From positions 372,001-436,000 of the forward strand of contig CANMSH010000002.1 in NCBI GenBank assembly GCA_947500525.1: 64,000 bases of DNA, read 5' to 3'. Shown piece after piece: positions 36,088-44,633 of this stretch. The position numbers and the translations under genes were made by a program. The notes beneath the pieces are model-generated. The model was not told where the DNA came from. It ran no database searches and saw only the letters and a list, made by a program, of their open reading frames with translations. Source of the stretch: an uncultured Flavobacteriaceae bacterium. GTDB taxonomy: Bacteria; Bacteroidota; Bacteroidia; Flavobacteriales; Flavobacteriaceae. The stretch's first letter is position 1; every line of letters begins with the position of its first letter.

Positions 36088-37350
36088 ATGACATTTAGAG
36101 TTCTTATTTCTTTGTTTTTTATCTTGATTACTGCAAGCAGCTATGCTTCTTTCATTTTTATACCAATGGATGATGTTGCTCAAAAAAATCATTTAAAGGC
36201 GTATGGAATTGCTTTTTTCTCTTTGCAAAAACAACGAAATGTGAAGTGGCTTCTAAATTACAAAGGGGGTTCCTTTCTATTGGAAGACACAGAAGCTTTT
36301 AGAAAAGAATGCACTATAAGAGGTGTATCGTATCAAATAGTCTCAGATACTGAAGCTTTAGCTATTTTAGAAGTAATAGAAAGCCCTTCAAAAAATATGG
36401 AAGCGGTTATTTTAGAAAAAGCGCCTAAAATTGCCGTGTATTCACCTAAAGATAAAATGCCCTGGGATGATGCCGTAACCATGGTATTAAATTATGCTGA
36501 AATTCCATACGACGTCATTTATGACGAAGAAGTTTTACAAGACAAGCTTCTGCTCTACGAATGGTTACATTTACATCATGAGGATTTCACTGGACAATTC
36601 GGGAAATTTTATGGTGCCTATAGAACTGCACCATGGTATATCGAAGGTAAGTTGTACGCTGAAAATTTGGCCAAAAAACTTGGGTATTCTAAAGTGTCGC
36701 AAGAAAAATTAGCTGTTTCGCTACGAATTCGTGATTATGTAATTGGAGGTGGATTTATGTTTGCAATGTGTTCAGCGACAGATAGTTTTGACATCGCATT
36801 GTCAGCCGAAGGAGTTGATATTTGTGAAGCTATGTTTGATGGGGATCCATCAGAAGCTAATTATCAAAATAAAATTGACTTTTCTAAAACATTTGCATTT
36901 AAAGATTTTGATTTGGTTAGAAGCCCTACTCAATATGAATTTTCGTCTATTGATATGACTACAAAACGTAGAATACCAAAAACTCAGGATTATTTTGCAT
37001 TGCAAGAGTATTCTGCAAAATGGGATCCAGTGCCAACTATGCTTTGTCAAAACCATACACAATTGGTTAAAGGTTTTATGGGGCAAACTACAAGCTTTGA
37101 TAGAAATAGTATAAAATCAAATGTCCTAGTTATGGGCGAAAACAAAGTGAATAGAGAAGCCCGGTATATTCATGGTGTTAAAGGTAAAGGTATGTGGACT
37201 TTTTACGGAGGGCATGACCCTGAAGATTATAGGCATCTTGTGGGGGATCCAAAAACTGAGTTAGATTTACATCCGAATTCACCTGGTTATCGTTTAATTT
37301 TAAATAATGTGCTGTTTCCTGCAGCGAAAAAGAAAAAGCAAAAAACTTGA
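36088..37350 (+). CDS. Exported Bacteroidota-specific protein (often labelled 'asparagine synthetase B')
   Basis: A signal peptide (VLISLFFILITASSYAS) precedes a conserved 400-residue body with LKAYGIAFFSLQ, HHEDFTGQFGKF, GGGFMFAMCSATDSFDIAL and TFYGGHDPEDYRHLVGDP. I see none of the asparagine synthetase hallmarks: no N-terminal Cys2 glutaminase and no SGGxDS pyrophosphatase loop. The GGGFMFAMC and GGHDPED segments are reminiscent of a glutamine-amidotransferase-like flavodoxin fold, but I cannot assign a reaction. It follows dnaB by 9 bases and precedes a small lipoprotein by 5. Confidence 0.7.
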   Translation: MTFRVLISLFFILITASSYASFIFIPMDDVAQKNHLKAYGIAFFSLQKQRNVKWLLNYKGGSFLLEDTEAFRKECTIRGVSYQIVSDTEALAILEVIESPSKNMEAVILEKAPKIAVYSPKDKMPWDDAVTMVLNYAEIPYDVIYDEEVLQDKLLLYEWLHLHHEDFTGQFGKFYGAYRTAPWYIEGKLYAENLAKKLGYSKVSQEKLAVSLRIRDYVIGGGFMFAMCSATDSFDIALSAEGVDICEAMFDGDPSEANYQNKIDFSKTFAFKDFDLVRSPTQYEFSSIDMTTKRRIPKTQDYFALQEYSAKWDPVPTMLCQNHTQLVKGFMGQTTSFDRNSIKSNVLVMGENKVNREARYIHGVKGKGMWTFYGGHDPEDYRHLVGDPKTELDLHPNSPGYRLILNNVLFPAAKKKKQKT

Positions 37351-37355
37351 AAATT

Positions 37356-37784
37356 ATGAAAACACACTTATTCTCATATATTGTAATAGCGATATTACTT
37401 TTTTCATGTATAGAGCGTGGTAAACCACAAGCAAAGGAAGATTCGAAGCAAACATCGGAAACTTCAAACAAACCAACATTAGAACATTACACTTGTCCGA
37501 ACGGACACAAGGGTTCTGACAAGCAAGGTGTTTGTGGTGAATGTAATGCGGCGTTTGTTCATAATCAGGCGTTTCATGGCACGAATTTAAATGTACCTAA
37601 ACCAGCACTTCAAGATCCATTTAGCAATGCTCCGGCTTCACAAAGCGCACCATCACCCGCACAAAATGCGTATGGTGATTATCATTATAATTGTCCGAAT
37701 GGACATCCAGGTGGTTCGGGATCAGCAGGTACTTGTACCTCATGTGATGCAAAACTTGTTCATAATCAATTGTATCATAAGTAA
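37356..37784 (+). CDS. Lipoprotein with two CPNGH...CxxC...HNQxxH units
   Basis: From ATG 37356 (142 residues) there is a lipoprotein signal ending LLFSC. Two homologous units follow: HYTCPNGHKG...CGECNAAFVHNQAFH (about 46-77) and HYNCPNGHPGG...CTSCDAKLVHNQLYH (about 111-142), joined by a Pro/Ala/Ser-rich linker. Each unit offers three Cys and several His with zinc-ribbon-like spacing, comparable to the small heavy-metal-binding domain Y-CPMHP...CPxCGM but distinct. Extracytoplasmic metal binding is the likely role. An upstream TTG at 37347 overlaps the previous stop. Confidence 0.7.
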   Translation: MKTHLFSYIVIAILLFSCIERGKPQAKEDSKQTSETSNKPTLEHYTCPNGHKGSDKQGVCGECNAAFVHNQAFHGTNLNVPKPALQDPFSNAPASQSAPSPAQNAYGDYHYNCPNGHPGGSGSAGTCTSCDAKLVHNQLYHK

Positions 37785-37830
37785 GGTTTTAGCAAGTGTT
37801 AACAACTCTCAAATAACTTTTAAAATGTGA

Positions 37831-37861
37831 TTTGTCACGAAAATTAAAAGCATTATTTTTG
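37831..37861 (+). promoter_or_regulatory. Promoter of the transketolase N-subunit gene
   Basis: TTTG (37831-37834), exactly 19 bases, then TATTTTTG (37854-37861): a textbook Bacteroidota promoter. The predicted start near 37866 gives a leader of about 18 bases. Confidence 0.75.
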
Positions 37862-37883
37862 CTACTTTAAATTCAATTCAACA

Positions 37884-38729
37884 ATGCCAACTACACAAGA
37901 ATTACAAGATTTCTCTACACAAGTTAGACGCGATATTTTACGAATGGTACATGCTGTAAATTCAGGGCATCCAGGAGGTTCTCTAGGATGTACAGAATTT
38001 TTCACTGCTTTATATCAAGAAGTAATGAACTATAGTACTGATTTTGATATGGACGGTTCTAATGAGGACTTGTTCTTTTTATCAAATGGACATATTTCGC
38101 CTGTATATTATAGTGTTTTGGCCCGCAGTGGTTTTTTTCCCGTTGATGAATTAGCATCTTTCAGATTGTTGAATTCTCGTTTGCAAGGTCATCCTACTAC
38201 ACATGAAGGGTTACCCGGTATACGAATTGCATCTGGATCTTTAGGACAAGGTATGTCTGTTGCTATTGGCGCCGCTGAAGGTAAAAAATTGAACAATGAT
38301 GATACTACTGTATATAGTCTACATGGTGATGGTGAATTACAAGAAGGGCAATGTTGGGAGGCAATCATGTACGCTGCTGGTAAAAAAATTGATAATTTGA
38401 TTGCTACCGTAGACTACAACGGACAACAAATTGATGGTTCTACCAATACCGTAATGCCCCTAGGTGATTTAAAGGCAAAATTTGAAGCTTTCGGATGGGA
38501 TGTTTTAGAAGTTAAAGAAGGCAATGATATTGAAGCTGTTGTTTCAGGTTTAAAGGAAGCTAAAGCTCTTACCAGAAAAGGAAAACCTGTTTGCATTTTA
38601 CTACATACTATTATGGGAAACGGAGTAGATTTTATGATGCATACACACGCGTGGCACGGAAAAGCTCCTAACGATGATCAATTAGCTGTCGGTCTAGCTC
38701 AAAATGCGGAAACCTTAGGTGATTATTAA
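37884..38729 (+). CDS. Transketolase, N-terminal (thiamine diphosphate-binding) subunit
   Basis: The 281-residue protein has NSGHPGGSLGCTEFFTALY, LQGHPTTHEGLPGIRIASGSLGQG, and the ThDP motif GDGELQEGQCWEAIMYA...DYN. It equals only the N-terminal third to half of a full transketolase. Split enzymes pair with a separate subunit of about 310 residues carrying the pyrimidine and C-terminal domains. That gene is normally adjacent but is not found here; the next gene is a TonB-plug-like protein. It has its own strong promoter. Confidence 0.93.
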   Translation: MPTTQELQDFSTQVRRDILRMVHAVNSGHPGGSLGCTEFFTALYQEVMNYSTDFDMDGSNEDLFFLSNGHISPVYYSVLARSGFFPVDELASFRLLNSRLQGHPTTHEGLPGIRIASGSLGQGMSVAIGAAEGKKLNNDDTTVYSLHGDGELQEGQCWEAIMYAAGKKIDNLIATVDYNGQQIDGSTNTVMPLGDLKAKFEAFGWDVLEVKEGNDIEAVVSGLKEAKALTRKGKPVCILLHTIMGNGVDFMMHTHAWHGKAPNDDQLAVGLAQNAETLGDY

Positions 38730-38798
38730 ATTTCTTGAGTAAGAAGTCTATTTATTTATTCTTTTGTAGCTTTATGATAATATTAAATCCATATTATC

Positions 38799-39482
38799 AT
38801 GAAATCAAGAGTAATATGCATCATCATTGGTTCTTTCTTAGCATTTTCAACAATGCATTCACAAAATGAGAAGAATTTCATAAAAGTTTCAGGAACCGTA
38901 AGCGATTTTGAAAATAATCCTATTAAAGGAGCTGTCGTATTTATAGACTCAGTAAAGACTGAAACGATAACAAATAAAAAAGGACGTTATAAAATTAAAG
39001 TTCCAATTACGACAAAACATATTGGCGGTTCTACCGATACTTATGGATTGCTATCAACTAGTTACACAGGCGAAAAAACAATAGATTTTGTGTATCGAGA
39101 TCCAAAAGCCAAGACAAGTGGAGATGATATGAAGATTGGAGTTGCCTATAAAAGAGATAAGGTTAAATCTAAGGGTAGTAGTCTAAAAGGCACCAATTAT
39201 GCTGATTTCTCTTCGGTAACTCAATTGCTGAATGCTCGATTCCCATTTGTTCAAACGAATGCTGCAGGAATCAAAGTTGGAAAAGGACCTAATTCATTTA
39301 ATGGAGACCAAAACCCACTAATTCTGATCGATGAAATGCGTTCAAATGTTAGATTCTTTTTAACACTCCCAACAATAGATATTGCACATATAAAAGTGAT
39401 AAGACAAGGTAGTCAAGCAGCAGAATATGGAAGTTTAGGGGCTTCGAATGGAGTCATTATTGTTGAATTGAGAACTAATTGA
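38799..39482 (+). CDS. Barrel-less CarboxypepD_reg plus TonB plug-like protein
   Basis: The 227-residue protein has a signal peptide (VICIIIGSFLAFSTMHSQ), a carboxypeptidase-regulatory-like domain (VSGTVSDFENNPIKGAVVF...KKGRYKIKVP, about 30-70) and a plug-like C-terminal part with LLNARFPFVQTN, NPLILIDEMRSNV and EYGSLGASNGVIIVELRTN. The last strand is the SusC/RagA plug ending, yet no 22-strand beta-barrel follows: the frame stops there. It may be a free-standing periplasmic plug or adaptor. Confidence 0.75.
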   Translation: MKSRVICIIIGSFLAFSTMHSQNEKNFIKVSGTVSDFENNPIKGAVVFIDSVKTETITNKKGRYKIKVPITTKHIGGSTDTYGLLSTSYTGEKTIDFVYRDPKAKTSGDDMKIGVAYKRDKVKSKGSSLKGTNYADFSSVTQLLNARFPFVQTNAAGIKVGKGPNSFNGDQNPLILIDEMRSNVRFFLTLPTIDIAHIKVIRQGSQAAEYGSLGASNGVIIVELRTN

Positions 39483-39494
39483 TTGTAAGATTCG

Positions 39495-40103
39495 CTACGA
39501 TTTGTAAAAAGTTGGTAGTGCCAATTTAAATTTTACTGAGAGTAATCTTGTAATGATTACAATCATGACAGTAATTATATAAATTATATTATTTTCTAGG
39601 GTTGTATATTGTAAGAGCACGAATGTCAAAGCTCCAAGAATACAGGCGCTCGCATAAATCTCTTTTCTAAAAATAACCGGAATTTCATTACACAAAATAT
39701 CCCGAATTACGCCGCCAAAAACTGCGGTAATAGTGCCTAAGGCAATTGATATGAGTGGATGTAAATTATATTCAATACCTATTTCTGTACCAATAATGGT
39801 AAAAATACCCAATCCAATAGTATCAAAAATAAATAGAGATTTATTGAACGAATTTATTTTCTTTCTCAATAAAATCGTAATAATAGTTGCACCTACTATT
39901 GCATAAACGTAGTTAAGATCTTGCATCCATCCTACAGGATGCCTTCCTATCAGCACATCTCTAAGTGTACCACCTCCAATGGCAGTCGCGAAGGCAATAA
40001 TTAAAACCCCAAAAGGATCAAATTTTTTGTGAATTGCAATGTTCGCTCCAGAAATGGCAAACGCTATAGTACCAAGAATATCTAAGACATAAAATATGGT
40101 CAT
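39495..40103 (-). CDS. TRIC-type (UPF0126) trimeric cation channel family protein
   Basis: The 202-residue protein has seven hydrophobic segments arranged as two three-helix repeats. Each repeat carries the family motif: ATAIGGGTLRDVLIGRHPV and TAVFGGVIRDILCNEIPV. Prokaryotic TRIC proteins form trimers, each subunit with a K+/Na+-permeable pore. It converges on the plug protein with a 12-base gap and precedes no obvious partner. Confidence 0.9.
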   Translation of the reverse strand: MTIFYVLDILGTIAFAISGANIAIHKKFDPFGVLIIAFATAIGGGTLRDVLIGRHPVGWMQDLNYVYAIVGATIITILLRKKINSFNKSLFIFDTIGLGIFTIIGTEIGIEYNLHPLISIALGTITAVFGGVIRDILCNEIPVIFRKEIYASACILGALTFVLLQYTTLENNIIYIITVMIVIITRLLSVKFKLALPTFYKS

Positions 40104-40109
40104 AATAGA

Positions 40110-40622
40110 TTACATGTTTACAAATTCATAGCCAGCTAAATTAAAACCACGTAGATTTATTTCCGTTTCATTTAATAAGATACCATGCTCTAAAAATGCC
40201 TTTAAATTGGCAAGCCAAAAAGTCCATCCATTACTACATCCATAAAATATTTCTAACTTGCTTTTTTCATCAACAGGAATATTTGACTGATTTAAAGATA
40301 CTAAGACGGCATCTTCTCTTTGCTCGAGCGATACTGTGACAATGGTCTCTCCAGCAAAAGAAAACTGAATAAAATCAACACCATTAGCCTTTATTATTTT
40401 TCCTGTTTCTGTTCCATCCCAATTGTGCCATTTCCATGTGTATAGATCACCTTTCTCAATAAATGTATTGTGCCCAATTTCTTTTGTTTCTCGTTCATAT
40501 ACCGCATCTTTCAAGAACCAAGCACAAATACCTTCTTTCGTAGCCCATGCTTGATATAACAACTCAATAGAAGCTTTGATATGAATTTTTTTAGTGAAAG
40601 AATTCCAGGTAAGTTTGTTCAT
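40110..40622 (-). CDS. SRPBCC/AHA1-like START-fold protein
   Basis: The 170-residue protein contains KIHIKASIELLYQAWATKEGICAWFL near the start, GDLYTWKWHNWDG, and a C-terminal GWTFWLANLKAFLEHG helix, the pattern of AHSA1-type SRPBCC domains. The hydrophobic cavity binds lipids or hydrophobic ligands. No signal peptide is present, so it is cytoplasmic. It lies 6 bases upstream of the TRIC gene on the same strand, so the two probably share a transcript. Confidence 0.78.
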   Translation of the reverse strand: MNKLTWNSFTKKIHIKASIELLYQAWATKEGICAWFLKDAVYERETKEIGHNTFIEKGDLYTWKWHNWDGTETGKIIKANGVDFIQFSFAGETIVTVSLEQREDAVLVSLNQSNIPVDEKSKLEIFYGCSNGWTFWLANLKAFLEHGILLNETEINLRGFNLAGYEFVNM

Positions 40623-40679
40623 AATGATCGTATTTTAAAGTTTCATAAGTATGATTACAAAAGTTAATTGTCAACGCCG

Positions 40680-41681
40680 TTATTCTAACTGTTTGAATTT
40701 TTTCTTATTTTCTAAAAAATATTTCCAAACAATGCTGGTGCAGTGATAATATGTATATAATCTATTGTTTTGATTTTCTCTTTTGGAGTACATAGTTGAA
40801 GCAGATTTATAAAAGCTTAAATGTGCTTTGAAAATGGCAATAAAATGTTTAATTTTTAGAGTAAACAGAAATTTAAAAGCCGCTATGCCGTCAAGAATCA
40901 TTCGTATAATCAGTATCCCAAAAAGTTTTTTTCTTGGAACGTTTTTAATAATTGTGAACAAACTATTCCTAAAATTTAGGTATGTTTTTTTCGGATTGTA
41001 TTGGTTTAATGTAGCACCTCCAACATGATACACAGTAGAAGTGCCAACATACTGAACTTTCAATTTTAGATTTTGGATTCTCCAACAAAGATCAATTTCT
41101 TCTTGATGAGCAAAAAAATCTTCATCAAATCCGTTTAAATCTTGGAACACCTTACTACGAATAAATAAACAAGCTCCAGAGCCCCAAAAGATATCAGTGA
41201 TATCATTATACTGACCTGTATCTTTTTCTATGATATCAAATAAGCGTCCTCTACAATATGGATAAGCATATTTATCAATATAGCCACCTCCGGCACCAGC
41301 ATATTCAAAGCTAGTTTTGTCTTTAAAATCTAAAATTTTGGGTTGTATCGCAGCTGTATTCGGGGATTCTTTAAATTGACTGATTATAGGTGTTAGCCAA
41401 TTTTCGGTTACCTCTATATCAGAATTAACAAGTGCATATATATCTGCTTCGACATGTTGTAATGCATCATTGTATCCCTTCGCATATCCACCATTTTCAA
41501 CATTTCGTATAATAGAAATTGTAGGAAAATGTTTTTCCAAAAAAGAAATAGAATCATCGTTAGATGCATTATCAGCCACATATATTTTAGCTTCCGTTTC
41601 ACTAAACGAAATTACTGAGGGCAAAAATTGTTCTAATAACTGTTTCCCATTCCAGTTTAATATGACTACCGCTACTTTCAT
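40680..41681 (-). CDS. Glycosyltransferase family 2
   Basis: The 333-residue protein starts VAVVILNWNGKQLLEQFLPS (GT-A nucleotide-binding strand), then YVADNASNDDS, ALVNSDIEVTENWL (metal-binding region), GSGACLFIRSKVF, and FFAHQEEIDLCWRIQ with the ED-type catalytic base. A C-terminal helical region has two hydrophobic stretches. The sugar is unknown; rhamnosyltransferase-like GT2s share this pattern. It overlaps the HsdR_N-like gene by 4 bases (ATGA), so translation is coupled. Confidence 0.9.
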   Translation of the reverse strand: MKVAVVILNWNGKQLLEQFLPSVISFSETEAKIYVADNASNDDSISFLEKHFPTISIIRNVENGGYAKGYNDALQHVEADIYALVNSDIEVTENWLTPIISQFKESPNTAAIQPKILDFKDKTSFEYAGAGGGYIDKYAYPYCRGRLFDIIEKDTGQYNDITDIFWGSGACLFIRSKVFQDLNGFDEDFFAHQEEIDLCWRIQNLKLKVQYVGTSTVYHVGGATLNQYNPKKTYLNFRNSLFTIIKNVPRKKLFGILIIRMILDGIAAFKFLFTLKIKHFIAIFKAHLSFYKSASTMYSKRENQNNRLYTYYHCTSIVWKYFLENKKKFKQLE

Positions 41682-42121
41682 TTGTACTTAGGAATATCTT
41701 CTAAAAAAACATAACATTCTTTATCATAGTCTAATTTGCAAAAATAATGTTGCATTCCGTTACTTACCATTAAATAATTTGCACGTAATTGAAAATTGTA
41801 TCGGGCAATTTGGTCGAAAGTATGTTGCGTAATTTTTACTTTTGGAGCTTTACATTCAACAACAAGTTCAGGTAATCCGGTAGAATTATATATCAAAATA
41901 TCTGTTCTTTTCTTTAATTTATTTACCAAGAGTTGTTTTTCTACAGTAATAAGAGACACCGGATACTTTTTATCATAAATTAAAAAATGAAGTGCATGCT
42001 GTCGCACCCATTCCTCGGGAGAAAGTACAATATATTTTTTTCTAATAACATCAAAAATATACTGCTTATTTTCGCTACTTTTGAGCTTAAACTGATATGC
42101 AGGAAAATTAAGAGCTTGCAT
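41678..42121 (-). CDS. Stand-alone HsdR_N-type PD-(D/E)XK nuclease domain protein
   Basis: The 147-residue protein matches the type I restriction enzyme R-subunit N-terminal domain: SPEEWVRQ (Glu36/37), KRTDILIYNS (Asp74), ELVVECKAP (Glu89-x-Lys91) and FDQIARYN (Gln104). All catalytic positions of the restriction-endonuclease fold are present, but there is no helicase and no HsdM/HsdS gene in the window. It is divergent from holA with 29 bases between them, suggesting a housekeeping DNA-metabolism role rather than restriction. Confidence 0.82.
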   Translation of the reverse strand: MQALNFPAYQFKLKSSENKQYIFDVIRKKYIVLSPEEWVRQHALHFLIYDKKYPVSLITVEKQLLVNKLKKRTDILIYNSTGLPELVVECKAPKVKITQHTFDQIARYNFQLRANYLMVSNGMQHYFCKLDYDKECYVFLEDIPKYK

Positions 42122-42150
42122 CTTACAAAAATGAACTTTTTTTCTTAGTT

Positions 42151-43155
42151 GTGGAAGGTATCAATCAAATAGTTTCAGACATAAAGTCGGGCAATATCAA
42201 ACCTATCTATTTTTTAATGGGTGAAGAAACTTATTATATTGATAAGATAAGTGATTTTATAGAGAAAACTGTCTTAACAGAGGAGGAGAAAGGGTTCAAT
42301 CAAATGGTCTTATACGGTAGAGATAGCAATATAGATGACATCGTTTCAAATGCAAAACGTTTTCCCATGATGGCCGAACGTCAGGTGGTTATTGTGAAGG
42401 AGGCACAAGATCTATCTCGCACCATAGAAAATTTAGTGAGCTATGCCGAGAACCCGCAGCCTTCTACAATTTTGGTAATTTGTTATAAATATAAAACACT
42501 CGACAAACGTAAGAAATTGTCGAAAACAATTGAAAAACACGGTGTTCTTTTTGAAAGTAAGAAGCTTTATGAAAATCAAGTAGGGGATTGGATTCGTCGT
42601 GTTCTATCTGGTAAATCGTACACTATTGAACCAAAAGCTACGCTCATGTTGGTTGAATTTTTAGGAACCAATTTATCAAAAATTAATAATGAGCTAGAAA
42701 AGTTACTGCTGATTTTACCAGAGGGTTCCTTAATTACTGCGGCACATATTGAAGAGAATATTGGTATTAGTAAAGACTTTAATAATTTTGAGTTGAGGAA
42801 AGCAGTAGGAGCGAAGCATATTTTGAAAGCGAATCAAATTATAAACTATTTCGCTCAAAATCCAAGAAGTAACCCCTTGGTTATGACGATTTCACTCTTA
42901 AATAGCTTTTTTACACAGTTGCTAATTTACCATAGTTTAAAAAACAAGTCAAAATCAAATGTTGCGAAAGCTCTACGAGTTAATCCATATTTTGTAGGAG
43001 ATTACGATGTCGCAGCCCGTAATTATCCAATGAGAAAAGTATCTCAAACCATATCATTACTTAGAGAAGCAGATCTCAAAAGCAAAGGCGTTGGGGCAAC
43101 AAATATGAATCAAGGAGATATTTTAAAAGAATTACTCTACAAGATGATGCACTAA
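42151..43155 (+). CDS. holA: DNA polymerase III subunit delta
   Basis: The 334-residue protein begins (GTG start) with a segment containing KPIYFLMGEETYYIDKI, typical HolA domain I, and later ...AERQVVIVKEAQDL and FLGTNLSKINNELEKLLL. Delta opens the beta clamp within the clamp loader. GTG at 42151 is the only start fitting the family N-terminus. It overlaps ywbE at its 3' end by 4 bases on opposite strands. Confidence 0.93.
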   Translation: MEGINQIVSDIKSGNIKPIYFLMGEETYYIDKISDFIEKTVLTEEEKGFNQMVLYGRDSNIDDIVSNAKRFPMMAERQVVIVKEAQDLSRTIENLVSYAENPQPSTILVICYKYKTLDKRKKLSKTIEKHGVLFESKKLYENQVGDWIRRVLSGKSYTIEPKATLMLVEFLGTNLSKINNELEKLLLILPEGSLITAAHIEENIGISKDFNNFELRKAVGAKHILKANQIINYFAQNPRSNPLVMTISLLNSFFTQLLIYHSLKNKSKSNVAKALRVNPYFVGDYDVAARNYPMRKVSQTISLLREADLKSKGVGATNMNQGDILKELLYKMMH

Positions 43156-43346
43156 GTGTAAATTTCTTTAACGCGCCCTACAATACCCGATTCTAATTTT
43201 ACTTTAATTCCGTGAGGATGATTGGCCGAATTTGTCAAAATTCTTTGCACAATCCCTTTGGTTAAGGTTCCTGTTCGTTGATGCTGTTTTTGAACAACTG
43301 AAACCTGAATTCCAACTTTTACGTTCTTACGTTGTTTTCCCTCCAT
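43152..43346 (-). CDS. ywbE: YwbE family protein
   Basis: The 64-residue protein has VGIQVSVVQKQHQRTGTLT and LTNSANHPHGIKVKLESGIVGRV, the full YwbE (DUF2196) signature forming a small SH3-like beta-barrel. Its function is unknown; the basic surface suggests nucleic-acid binding. It follows the creatininase gene by 2 bases on the minus strand, and its stop overlaps the end of holA. Confidence 0.9.
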   Translation of the reverse strand: MEGKQRKNVKVGIQVSVVQKQHQRTGTLTKGIVQRILTNSANHPHGIKVKLESGIVGRVKEIYT

Positions 43347-43348
43347 CT

Positions 43349-44110
43349 CTATTCGTATAGGTCATTTTGGTCGGCTTTCGCAATATCATAAATTACATCA
43401 CCCATTTTTGTTGTGACCATTTCAAAAAAACGTTTCCCTTTTTCCTTTGTCGCAAGACGAGGATTACCTACGCCTGTATCTTCACTTATTTCCGACCATT
43501 TTCGTTCAGCCCACAACCACCCTTCTGAAAAAGCCTTTATTTTATGTTTTTTTTCTTTGCCTTCGCCCCAGTCTGATTTTGGCAAAACTAAATCAGGACG
43601 GAGATGTAAAATTAAACTAGTTTCCACTTCATCGGCATGATCACCGACTTCATCAAAATAATCTACCTTGTTCGGTACTCGAAACCAATTTGATACACAA
43701 ATGAACATTGTTGGGTGTTTAAGTCCGAGTTCACGCACCATAGATTTCCAGTTATTGCCACCATGGCTATTAAAAATCATTAATTTATAAATTCCTTGTC
43801 TATTTAAAGTCTCAATCACATCTGTTAAAATAGCATATTGAGTGCTTGGGTTTAGGTTCATATCTAAATAGATGTCAGACTGCCCTGTATTCACACCAAA
43901 TGGAATAGTTGGGAGCACAATTGCCTTCGCTCCTCTATCCCAAGCTTTTTTAGCCGCTTCTGCTGCAATATGATCAGCTTCAATCACATCAGTAGCATAT
44001 GGTAAATGATAATTATGCGCTTCTGTGGCTCCCCAAGGTAAAATAGCCATTTCAAACGCAGTATCTTTAAGGGTTTTCCAATTTGATTCAGCTAATATAT
44101 AAGGTCTCAT
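43349..44110 (-). CDS. Creatininase family protein
   Basis: The 253-residue protein has the metal-binding motifs LPWGATEAHNYHLPYATDV, FNSHGGNN and DHADEVETS, matching creatininase/FAPy-deformylase-like amidohydrolases. Zn or Mn binding is expected. The substrate is unknown; creatinine itself is unlikely in the absence of creatine pathway genes. The family also includes mycofactocin-like maturation enzymes. It is the first gene of a two-gene unit with ywbE. Confidence 0.88.
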   Translation of the reverse strand: MRPYILAESNWKTLKDTAFEMAILPWGATEAHNYHLPYATDVIEADHIAAEAAKKAWDRGAKAIVLPTIPFGVNTGQSDIYLDMNLNPSTQYAILTDVIETLNRQGIYKLMIFNSHGGNNWKSMVRELGLKHPTMFICVSNWFRVPNKVDYFDEVGDHADEVETSLILHLRPDLVLPKSDWGEGKEKKHKIKAFSEGWLWAERKWSEISEDTGVGNPRLATKEKGKRFFEMVTTKMGDVIYDIAKADQNDLYE

Positions 44111-44193
44111 CTGTTCTTAATATTTAATATAAATATAAACAAACCAATTTATAATAGTATCTTTAGCATGATACCAATTTAACAAAACACATT

Positions 44194-44577
44194 ATGAAAT
44201 CTAAACTTTTATATTCTTTAACCTTAATTGTAAGTATTTTTCTTTTTTCTAACTGTACCAATAGCACGCAAGAGAAAAAATTAAGACATGTTGTTTTGTT
44301 CAAATTTAATAATGATGCTAGTCAGGAGGACATTCGAAGTATCGAACAGAAATTTGCTGAATTACCTTCGAAAATACCTCAAATTTTAGAATTCGAATGG
44401 GGTATAGATAATAGTGAGGAAGGCCTTCATAAGGGATATTCACATTCTTTCTTGGTGACCTTTAGAAACGAAGAAGACCGAGCTATCTATTTACCACATC
44501 ATGATCATTTGGCTTTTGTAGAGTATTTACAACCTTTTTTAGATGATGTTCTCGTAATTGATTATTGGACAAATTAA
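44194..44577 (+). CDS. Dabb (stress-responsive alpha/beta barrel) lipoprotein
   Basis: A lipoprotein signal (YSLTLIVSIFLFSNC) precedes a dimeric ferredoxin-like barrel: LRHVVLFKFNNDASQEDI, HSFLVTFRNEEDRAIYLPH and HLAFVEYLQPFLDDVLVIDY. Dabb proteins form swapped dimers; in plants some are stress proteins and others olivetolic-acid-type cyclases. The lipidated bacterial members have no known reaction. A TATCTTTA box just upstream may be its promoter. Confidence 0.85.
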   Translation: MKSKLLYSLTLIVSIFLFSNCTNSTQEKKLRHVVLFKFNNDASQEDIRSIEQKFAELPSKIPQILEFEWGIDNSEEGLHKGYSHSFLVTFRNEEDRAIYLPHHDHLAFVEYLQPFLDDVLVIDYWTN

Positions 44578-44633
44578 TGAGAGGATACAAAAATCATGTA
44601 AATTATTTCTTAAAAAATAGTTGCTACGCTGGG

